Shown here piece by piece: positions 54,951 through 64,000 of a stretch of 64,000 nucleotides of DNA. Every line of letters starts with the position of its first letter. Position 1 is the stretch's first letter. This DNA is from Diadema setosum. Lineage: Eukaryota > Echinodermata > Echinoidea > Diadematoida > Diadematidae. The notes under the pieces are model-generated. The model worked only from the letters and a program-made list of their open reading frames with translations. It was not told the origin of the DNA and made no database searches. Made by a program: the position numbers and the translations under genes. The DNA lies in NCBI GenBank assembly GCA_033980235.1, contig CM067064.1:1786501-1850500 (forward strand). The letters run 5' to 3'.

Positions 54951-55336
54951 TGTAGATAGAAAAATCTGTCTGTCCGAAGGAATACAGTAGTTCATAGTTG
55001 TATGTCACGATTGTTTGGTCGTATATGGTTCATATGATTAGTTATTGCTTGCCAATTTGTATATCACTGTACAGGATGTATAATATTTATGTTTAGTAGG
55101 TATAAGTATATCACAAACATGTATTCTTTGATATTGTAATGACCATATCTTGTATTTATGTGTTGTACTCTCATACCCCGAAATGGGGTCGGAAGAGTCG
55201 AATAAAATCTTTTTATTTAATCTATACATGTATTTTAGTTTTTACTTTATCGGCTCTACTCCGTCAGACATAGGGGATTCGATTTGTCTGAAGCCAGGCG
55301 TAGTCTCCGCGGAACATATCCCCGACGACCATTTAG

Positions 55337-55366
55337 TATACCATGGACCTACAGGTCCATGAGTAT
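55337..55366. repeat. Mini-palindrome ACCATGGACCTAC family, copy 1
   Basis: ATACCATGGACCTACAGGTC followed by CATGAGTAT forms a short hairpin. A perfect version is at 59266-59297, and a variant with GGAGCTAGG is near 62433-62477. Confidence 0.6.
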
Positions 55367-55589
55367 ACCGACCGATCTTTTTTGGGTCAACCCACTACCG
55401 TAGGCCGTACTGCTATCTATACTGTTTATACCTCTCATGTACGATACTAGCCTACGGTGCCTATACATTACAGTATCCATATTTGCCATACATTCTTTTG
55501 AACATAAGGTTACTAGTACATGTATATTGCACCATGCATGCATGGACCACGCAGTTATCAGTAGGACCATGGTTGTACAAATATACCAT

Positions 55590-55636
55590 TGAACCAAGGA
55601 GGAGGTATGAGAGAACCTCATACCTACTTGATTGAA
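55590..55636. repeat. Mini-hairpin ACCAAGGAGGTATGAG family, copy 1
   Basis: ACCAAGGAGGAGGTATGAGA and ACCTCATACCTACTTGATTG are inverted arms around a 4-base loop. A close relative is at 63045-63088. Confidence 0.65.
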
Positions 55637-55648
55637 CACAATACATGT

Positions 55649-55864
55649 CATACCTGCCAACATTTCAAGATGAAATATCTTACTCGTGGATTGCAAAAAT
55701 CTTATTTTATATGCAAACTGAAGTTAGAAATCTTACTTTCGGTCAAATCTTCAGAAAATAGACATGAAAGGTATATCTAAATATTTTTTAAAAATCTGAT
55801 TTTGCTATTTTTAACGTAAAAAATCTTACTGAATCTGATAAAATCTTACTAGTTGGCAAGTATG
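55649..55864. mobile_element. 216-bp MITE with CATACCTGCCAAC ends
   Basis: Ends CATACCTGCCAAC and AGTTGGCAAGTATG are inverted and flanked by ACATGT at 55643-55648 and 55865-55870. The interior repeats AAATCTTACT several times. A six- to eight-base duplication and CTGCCAA ends suggest hAT-like origin. Confidence 0.82.
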
Positions 55865-56200
55865 ACATGTATGTACAGCCTCAGGATCAATATTTTCCCT
55901 AAATGACCTTAGAAACTGTAGATTGGGTTGTATGTAAATCGAAATGGCAATCCTTGGTTTTAGGAGGCTAACCTTTTTTTTTTTTGGCTTGACAAAAAGG
56001 CAAGGGAGTAGGCCTATAAAGACATGAGATCCACGGAGGACTACGGAACGGATCCAGTTTACTATCTGCATTATCTAGGTAGTAACAATATTGGCAGGTG
56101 ATATGTGTTACTTGTTCTTGTTCAACAACAACCTTGATGTGCATGTGGGAGTTGGGAATTTCACGCAAAAACTACACGTAGATCAAGACATTCTCAGAAT

Positions 56201-56235
56201 TCTTTCTTGTATATATGGTGGCTCTAAAAAGAGCC
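56201..56235 (-). terminator. Histone H3 3' stem-loop and purine element
   Basis: On the minus strand, GGCTCTTTTTAGAGCC (56235-56220) lies 31 nt after the H3 stop and is the replication-dependent histone stem-loop bound by SLBP. CAAGAAAGA (56209-56201) is the downstream element that pairs with U7 snRNA. Both match the classical sea-urchin forms, so the mRNA should be non-polyadenylated. Confidence 0.95.
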
Positions 56236-56266
56236 GGTTGTTGCGTCAGATCAGAGATCTAGCGAC

Positions 56267-56805
<539 letters not shown>

Positions 56806-57362
56806 CAGAAGACGCAATTCACCTGTCTTTACTGCGACCATCACGCATATCTTCCTCCCAGCGAGCGCTAGATCCTAAGTAAATATCACTATTTTCACAA
56901 ACTCATTCAATAATTTACAAATCCACTATATCAGTGCAATTCACCATCACATTGGAAATAGATCCTGCAAGTTACTAGGGATATAATCAAGCAGAATAAA
57001 GAGAAAACCACGTATTAAAAATCACCTCCAAGTGACGCTCAATGCACCTGTCTAGCGCTGAATAGAATATGCAAATTTCGATCTACCCGCCTGATATTAC
57101 TACAGGCCACTGCGATATATTTCTTATGATTATTACTCATTTTTATTGCCTACTTTTTTGAAACTGCTGATTGAGTGCAAGTAATCAACAAAACCGGTAC
57201 TAAAGTAATCAAATAGCGAAGAGAAATCTAAACCTGAATATGTTAAAGTGAGTAAAAAGTGAAAAAACCGTGGTGTCGTTTCAGAGATTGAATGGAGTTT
57301 GGACACAATGCCATACACCGCCCTCAACGCTGGTTACGATACTGTGCCTAACACCCCCTCTA
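56806..57362. other. H3-H4 intergenic spacer
   Basis: About 550 bp of AT-rich unique sequence lie between the two divergent promoters. I see no further gene or clear element. Confidence 0.6.
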
Positions 57363-57749
<387 letters not shown>

Positions 57750-57794
57750 GAATCTGACAACGCTCCAGATCTCAACACGACACTGGATTTCAAA

Positions 57795-57829
57795 GGCTCT
57801 TTTTAGAGCCACCAAATATTCAAGAAAGA
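57795..57829 (+). terminator. Histone H4 3' stem-loop and purine element
   Basis: GGCTCTTTTTAGAGCC at 57795-57810 lies 45 nt past the stop codon, and CAAGAAAGA at 57821-57829. It is identical to the H3 signal in both parts. Confidence 0.95.
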
Positions 57830-58659
57830 AATTTGAGTGATTACTCGATATTCGCTAGTACTCCTTTGATCTCTCCCTCTACTCTCTTCTATCCCAATCC
57901 TGTCCGTCATGGTCATAATTGTAGATTAACTTATCTCGTTTCCAATACAGTTAGTTTCTAACTGCATTTTGAGTGTCTTTACTTGTCAAATTGAGCAACT
58001 GCATTAATCCAAATAATGCCAGTAAAGGCAGATACGTTAATCCATTTTGAAGGCATAATTAAGCATTTGCAGATGAAACAAAAACTCAGCATTTAAGAGT
58101 GCTTCAAAATAATTCTGAAATGTGAGTTAAGGATATAAACGTGAACGTCAAAATTTGAACAAGTATAATCAGTGCAAAGTATTGTTAGATGTTCAAAATG
58201 TGAACAGTACAAATTGTAGTTATAATAAAAATAAACTGGTTTAATGAGAAAAATAGTGATACATGACGCCATGTATCTCTTTATAGTTCATGCTTTACTG
58301 TAAAAAAGGTTTATGGTAGGATGTTTTGTTATGCAACTGACTTACATGTACAACGTACGTTTCAAAAGTGATATTTTCAACATTTTTTTAGATCACTGCT
58401 CCCAAAGGTAAACAGGGCCTTTAAGTAATTCCAGTTTAATTTTCTAAAGCAAAATTCATACATAGAGAGATAACTATGAGATGTGCGATCTCCAAACTGT
58501 TGAACAACATGGTCATCAGAGTTCAGGAAATGCTGAACTGTAGCTTCGTTCAAATTAAAACCCAAAACATCTTTTATAACAACGCAAACATAGTGGCATG
58601 TACATAGGATCATGGAGCTACGTTGTAGGTTCATGATGGGTTCAAAAGTAACATGACTA

Positions 58660-58870
58660 ACAACTGATTGACAACCTGCCCTTCATCGGCGTAAATCATA
58701 GGTGCTGGGCTGGCCTGGTGTACTTTGGCGCATAAATTATCATCGATAAAGGGCAATTTGTCCTAACTCGTAAATTACATTAGTCACCTCCCTGCGGCTG
58801 CGTTGATGAAGTGCAATTTGTCAATCGGTTAACAATAAACACAACTCGACGCAAGAATTCTGAATTTTTC
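58660..58870. mobile_element. Decayed SINE-related block
   Basis: AACTGATTGACAACCTGCCC followed by a GGCGTAAAT stretch resembles the SINE body, and 58803-58860 (GCAATTTGTCAATCGGTTAA, then CTCGACGCAAGAATTC) resembles the SINE 3' hairpin arm at 48143-48196. It is too diverged to see a target duplication. Confidence 0.6.
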
Positions 58871-59160
58871 TTTGGGAAAACCCAAGATCGTCGACACCTC
58901 CCTGCCTTTGGGGAAAACCAGACTGTATCTGTTGAAAAATAAGGTGGTCTCCGATGACACGCTGTCGTCATTCAGTAGACGAATATTTTGATTTGTAGAA
59001 AGAATGTCGCAATGCATTTTACAGTTACATAGGCAGACAGGAAGAAAAAGGAACCTACGAAAACTTGGCTTTTTGTATATTGTTTAAAGATTATCATGAT
59101 TATACTAGAATTGATATAGAAACATCAGACATTTTACGTGATAATTCGGGAGAGTAAAAA

Positions 59161-59168
<8 letters not shown>

Positions 59169-59209
<41 letters not shown>
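59169..59209. repeat. (TA)n dinucleotide microsatellite
   Basis: About 40 bp of AT alternation preceded by a poly-A run. Confidence 0.95.
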
Positions 59210-59210
<1 letters not shown>

Positions 59211-59265
59211 GTCGGGAATCGATAGTTTTCATGATCATTTTTGGACTTGGAAAGAAAATCAAAGT

Positions 59266-59297
59266 ATAACCATGGACCTACGTAGGTCCATGGTATA
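59266..59297. repeat. Perfect 32-bp palindrome ACCATGGACCTACGTAGG family, copy 2
   Basis: The sequence from ATACCATGGACCTAC to its exact inverse is centred on TACGTA, with no loop. It is the cleanest member of the mini-palindrome family also at 55337-55366. Confidence 0.8.
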
Positions 59298-60489
59298 ACT
59301 ACCATCTTGATCAGTGTATATACCATTAACTTTGTCCCCCCCCCCCCGCTTCCCGTAGAGCCCCCTCCGCCTGAAAATCGTATACGAGTTATATGTACAG
59401 TGTACTTACACACAGTACTCTAAAATGAAATGGTGAATCAACATTTTAAATGATGTCGCTTCTCCAACCTTCTTGTAAATGTTACAGTACAGTATGTTGG
59501 ATCCAGTATCATTTCTGAAATAGTTCAACATTTTGAGTGCTGAATTTATCATATTGAGCGTTACATTCAATCATTTGACATTTTACAGAAAGTTGGAGGA
59601 GAGACAACATTTAAAATGATGAGTTATCATTTAATTTTTTTGAGTGTATGCATATTCTATTTTTTAATTGAATTACTAAAAACTGCACTGGTCTTACACT
59701 CGAGACACCTATATTTCACTTGACATCTATACATATACTAAGAAAAAAAAAAACAAAGTGTACAATCAAGCAAGATTCAAAATATGATACAGTATAAAGT
59801 AGATCATGACTGGAAAGCGTATCAGCATAATCATCTACATAAAAGATATTTCTCAATAACATGTGAAATCGAGGGAACCGCAAAAGCAAAGCTTGTGACC
59901 ACGGGTTCCAACCATTGTGAATACATTTTGCAAGGGAGATAGGACACAAAGTACTGATGTCAGTACATATTGTATGTATTGTAATTATTATGAAAGCTGA
60001 AATAGTAAGGTACAAAAGGCAAAAGAAGTAAAAGAAAAGAGGGAGAAAAAAGGAGGAACAAAAATAGAAGAATATGAACTGAATGAAAAAAAAAAAAAAC
60101 CTCGCATACATGTATAAGTACACAAGTATACGAGCATTGTAGCTGTAGGCCCTTTTACATGTATGTATATCGCACATGATGTACACCGCATTCTGAAACC
60201 TATTGCGGAAGTAATAACGTCAACTTGATGGTACATTTTGTAATAGCCAAGCTGTTGACGACATGCCAAACACTGACCTTCACAGCTCAGATTTTACAGA
60301 CAACTACAAAAAAAAAAAATATCTCTTTGGCTTCACACAAGTAAGGTTTGATAAGGAAAATGATGTAAACAATACATTGCACTCATGAATTAAACACACG
60401 TGTGTAGCAAAGTTTATATATACTGCATGCATCTTTTCACTAAAAGGACAAGTCCTCCTTCATACACGTGGATTGATGAATGCAACAAT

Positions 60490-60985
60490 ATAGTAGAACA
60501 CAGTAAAAGTTTGGGGGAAAATCCGTTCAAAAGTTATGTGCACAGTCACTGCTGGATGAGAAGACTATATACATGCGTAAAACGATATAACGAAAATATA
60601 AAGAGAATTTCAAAAAATGTTATGTTTTGAAAAACATTTCATCAACTTGTCACTGACGTATGTTATCAGAGTAAGATCATTCCCCTGCCTTCTGAAATAG
60701 GCAAGTCAATTGCTCTATTATTATGCGGGAAAGTGAAAAATACATGGAATTTTCTTTATATTTACTTTTATATTATTGTATATATATGTCACATATATAT
60801 TATATGTGACATATATATTATATATGACATCACAAGCTGGACAATCCCTTATCATCCAGCAGTGACTGAGCAGGAACACTGTAAAAATGCAAAACTTTTG
60901 AACGGACTGTCCTAAATTCCTCAAACTCTCACTCATGACTAAGTTCTACTAATATTGCCGCATTCACTCAATCCACATGTCTATG
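60490..60985. mobile_element. Long-hairpin repeat family, copy near H2B
   Basis: The left arm contains CCGTTCAAAAGTTATG and CAGTCACTGCTGGATGAGAA. The right arm has the inverse (CATCCAGCAGTGACTGAGCA and CTTTTGAACGGACTGTCC). The centre holds inverted ATATATGACA/TGTCATATAT blocks. It ends like the family with GCATTCACTCAATCCACATG. Confidence 0.75.
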
Positions 60986-61449
60986 AAAGGTGAACTTGTC
61001 CTTAAATGCAATTTACGATTCTATTCATTACTAGCATCATCAGAAAATCATAGTCATTATTGTTACAGCAAGTTAGTATACTGTCAGATATCAGTGGAAA
61101 ATCAAAGCTGTGCACCTCCACTCTATGAAAGCTACATTGTATATGTTTTGATTAATAATGATACTGATAAGGTGATACAATACAAGGCCCAAGCATGAAG
61201 AACAGAATTTTAGAAGCAATAATTATGTCTAATGCGTCGCAAAGAATTATCACAGATGAGGGAGGAATATATATTTGTAAACATTACACGCAAAAAAAAA
61301 AAAAAGATAACAATGTGATACATGTATAGGAACAGATGGGTAAATTGCATCAGTTGAAAATAAGGCAACAATACAAGTTGATTATGAGTACTGATGATTA
61401 AAAAAAAAAAAAAAAAAAAAAAAAACGTTTACAGATATTCGGGCAAATT

Positions 61450-61815
61450 GTGATGGTACAATATTGGTGGAGATGAGAATTGGGCTTTTAACTTTTTTAA
61501 CTTACCAAGAAAACACATATGAAATAGTACAGAGCATACCATTTTAAGAAGAATTCAAAGTTTATTTGATGAAAATCGGGTTTGGAATGACTGAAACACC
61601 CAAGAACAAAGTTTAACAAAGCGATCATAATAAAGTGTGGGTCCCACACTTACTAGAATCGCTCCATTTTGGATATCTCAGCCAACAAATACAGACGTTG
61701 AATTCCTCGCGGAATTATGCATGCTCTTTATTTCATGAGGTTTCTCATTATCTCACCAAGAAAAATGTTAGAAACCTGAAATTAGGTCTCAACCATAGCT
61801 ATACGATCCCTTTAA
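61450..61815. mobile_element. 390-bp hairpin repeat family, copy E
   Basis: Contains GTGTGGGTCCCACAC at the centre between AACACCCAAGAACAAAG and TTTGGATATCTCAGCC, and ends CTATACGATCCCTTTAA. The left terminus abuts a poly-A run and is worn. Confidence 0.8.
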
Positions 61816-63044
61816 TGGTGGTGATCATGAATATTAAATGATATAAATGTGTCATGGTATATAGTAACAATAATAAAAATGAAAGCACTCTATTATGCTT
61901 ACTGATGATTGATATCAGTTGTAGTTATTGAAACTCATATACATGTAATACTCATAATTAGGTTTATTTTGACAATTATCAAAATCGAAATTATCAAAAC
62001 TCCTATAATTTTCGTCATTATACGTGTATCTTTGTGACATGTATCTTTGTATTAAAAACAATTTTTTAAAGATATTATCATCATGATTAGTCAATTAGAA
62101 ACCTGTGTACATGTTTTAATTATGCTTGCTTAACACGACTGCGAATGCTCTACATTTAACAATTTTACTGATTACAAGTTCAACCCACATTTATTATCTG
62201 AATCAACACCAAGGTTAATCACTATACTATACAATCCATAGCTGTCCTGATGCACAGTGTGCTCAACGTTGAACTACATGTGCATTCTTCATAATCACGG
62301 ATATAATGCAATATTTCAACCAACGACCGCATGTGTGAAAACATTCACTGCTGTCGCCATGTGGCCTGTGGGGTGGAGTGTGATGAACATGGCAAGCAGG
62401 CATTCCGCATTGTAGTACACGTAAAAACTTTTACCATGGAGCTAGGTCTTTTTGGTGGCTCCATGCTTTTACCATGAAGCTACTGTACAAAGAAGAAACC
62501 GCGAACTTTCCACGTGCGGAAACTAACGACCTTCGATGGAAGTGCACATGCACATATTACTACACACTGATGGCTACCAATACATATTGTGCCAAACGTT
62601 TGTATACATTAATACCCACTTTCTTATCCATATTTCAAGAGAGAAAAGTGGAAGACCTACTAGGAAAAGTTCTACCAGAATTCTGCCTCCTCAGATAGAC
62701 GTATCGTATGGGGGAGGTGAAACGGTCAAAAACACCTCCCTGTTCAAACCCTGGTTCTGCAAAAAAAGCAGTTTCCCAACGGCTGCCCTTTGTCTCCTAG
62801 TACCTCCTTTTCTCACTATTACCTGTCCCTTTTTGTATCTCTCTCTTCTTCTCATAGGCATACATTATTACCATATATTTGCGATAGTTTGCTTGTTTAT
62901 CAAGCTACTTATCAATTTGGTTATGTGAACACAATGAGTCTGTATATGGGAGCACAAAAATGTATACACACAACTTTTACCAGTTGAAATATACTATAAT
63001 TATTCTCAGGTATAAGACATTTCTTTCAGCCTTTTCCTGATTAG

Positions 63045-63088
63045 ACCAAGGAGGTATGAGTTCTCTCGTACCTCCTTGATTAGACTGC
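63045..63088. repeat. Mini-hairpin ACCAAGGAGGTATGAG family, copy 2
   Basis: TTAGACCAAGGAGGTATGAG and CTCGTACCTCCTTGATTAGA are inverted arms with a four-base loop. Confidence 0.75.
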
Positions 63089-63486
63089 ATAATTCCCTAA
63101 TTCACATTGCCTCGAGGTCTGATAAGGGGATAAACGTGACAAACATTTTGGAATTTTTGGTCTCACATGCGCTTGAATCGACACTATAGTTGCAAACATG
63201 ACACACATATTTTGCCTCAATCGCGTCTTATATAATATTTAATGGATATCATTACCATATCACTGTATACTTCGACGAAGTGATATTATTTACTGTAACT
63301 AGCATAAGAACAAAAACTCCCTCTGTACTAGTGTACTAGTATCATACAAATCAGTCTCACATATACCACGTATATAATCAGGATATAATACAACGTGTAC
63401 TATACTATGCATCATACGCACATGAAGCAATCGCAACAAGCGACAAACGAACGAAGTGCAACGGTGCAATGATTTTGGCGGGATAT

Positions 63487-63625
63487 ATTTGCATACGTAA
63501 TTGTTCTGCGCATGTGCGCTACCGAAGCGCTGAATACAGCTTTATCGATTGGCGCTTGCCGTTGTGCAGTGGATCCAAATTTACATACTACCAGTGCGGT
63601 TGAATCCTTCCCTCGCATATAAATA
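63487..63625 (+). promoter_or_regulatory. Histone H2B promoter (octamer, CCAAT, TATA)
   Basis: ATTTGCAT at 63487-63494 is a perfect octamer, the hallmark of H2B promoters and the binding site of POU-domain factors. ATTGG (inverse CCAAT) follows at 63548-63552 and TATAAATA at 63618-63625, 53 bp before the start codon. Order and spacing match known H2B promoters. Confidence 0.9.
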
Positions 63626-63677
63626 CTGCGTGTTCTCAGGTGCACATCAGTTCATTTTGCAGAACAACTCATTCATC

Positions 63678-64000
63678 ATGCCTGCTAAAGCTCAAGCTGC
63701 TGGAAAGAAGGGATCGAAGAAGGCCAAGGCCCCCAGGCCAAGTGGGGACAAGAAGAGGCGCAGGAGGCGAAAGGAAAGCTACGGCATCTACATCTACAAG
63801 GTGCTGAAGCAGGTCCACCCCGACACTGGTATCTCTAGCCGTGCCATGTCCATCATGAACAGCTTCGTCAACGATGTCTTCGAGCGCATCGCTGCCGAGG
63901 CATCCCGCCTTGCCCACTACAACAAGAAGTCGACCATCACTAGCCGTGAGGTCCAGACCGCTGTCCGCCTTCTCCTCCCCGGTGAGCTGGCCAAGCACGC
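63678..64000 (+). CDS. H2B: Histone H2B, late-type (3' cut by window end)
   Basis: 107 codons plus two bases of an intronless H2B. The tail [20 protein letters not shown] followed by [17 protein letters not shown] is that of sea-urchin late H2B and unlike the early-embryo or sperm H2B tails (no SPKK repeats). The fold is complete up to GELAKHA, and the last 16 or so residues (expected to end near KYTSSK-type sequence) are outside. The GC-rich codon bias matches H3 and H4. A perfect octamer in the promoter supports activity. Confidence 0.96.
   Translation, partial: MPAKAQAAGKKGSKKAKAPRPSGDKKRRRRRKESYGIYIYKVLKQVHPDTGISSRAMSIMNSFVNDVFERIAAEASRLAHYNKKSTITSREVQTAVRLLLPGELAKH

Larger units (their letters stand above)
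57830..63480. other. H4-H2B spacer, repeat-rich
   Basis: About 5.6 kb without a gene. It holds a decayed SINE-related block (58660-58870), a (TA)n tract (59169-59209), a perfect 32-bp palindrome (59266-59297), a long-hairpin repeat (60490-60985), a poly-A run (61401-61425), a 390-bp hairpin (61450-61815) and a mini-hairpin (63045-63088). No H2A or H1 gene lies here, so this is not the compact five-gene early histone repeat. Confidence 0.7.

Overview
This is nuclear DNA from a sea urchin (Echinoidea). The best evidence is the histone set at the right end: a histone H4 with cysteine at position 73, where most animals have threonine (a known sea-urchin trait), and an H2B whose N-terminal tail matches the sea-urchin late H2B type as I remember it. 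The rest fits an animal genome: split genes with GT-AG introns, an animal DNMT3, an ANKRD54, and a dense load of short inverted-repeat elements.

Layout. 1-7850 (+): the last four coding exons of an ANKRD54 orthologue (3473-7850), preceded by intron or flank. 7851-22050: no gene I can support; this is probably ANKRD54 3' UTR, then intergenic DNA or DNMT3 3' UTR, with several hairpin elements. 22050-24085: a large minisatellite with a 16-bp unit, ending 39 bp from the DNMT3 stop codon. 24125-49206 (-): an apparently complete DNA methyltransferase DNMT3 gene. I could assemble 20 coding exons with matching phases, giving about 1382 codons in the order: long basic/serine-rich N-terminus, PWWP, ADD, cytosine-C5 methyltransferase. 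49300-56200: upstream DNA with a truncated LINE, several MITEs (some nested) and a GC-rich stretch with two E2F-like sites that could be a promoter. 56267-57749: divergent histone genes H3 (-) and H4 (+), each with a TATA box and a 3' stem-loop plus purine element. 57830-63480: repeat-rich spacer. 63487-64000 (+): promoter and first 107 codons of H2B, cut by the window end.

How the genes relate. ANKRD54 and DNMT3 are convergent. The only functional link in the window is thematic: DNMT3 reads histone H3 (ADD reads the unmodified tail, PWWP reads methylated K36) and lies next to replication-type histone genes. I do not claim co-regulation. The most striking feature is the number of precisely delimited mobile elements with visible target-site duplications, some within 18-35 bp of DNMT3 splice sites, and a tandem array of perfect DR1 nuclear-receptor motifs inside a DNMT3 intron.

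Limits. Exons were called by eye from protein similarity, splice dinucleotides and phase continuity. The extreme 5' end of DNMT3 and all UTRs are uncertain. Superfamily names for MITEs rest on terminal sequence and duplication length only.
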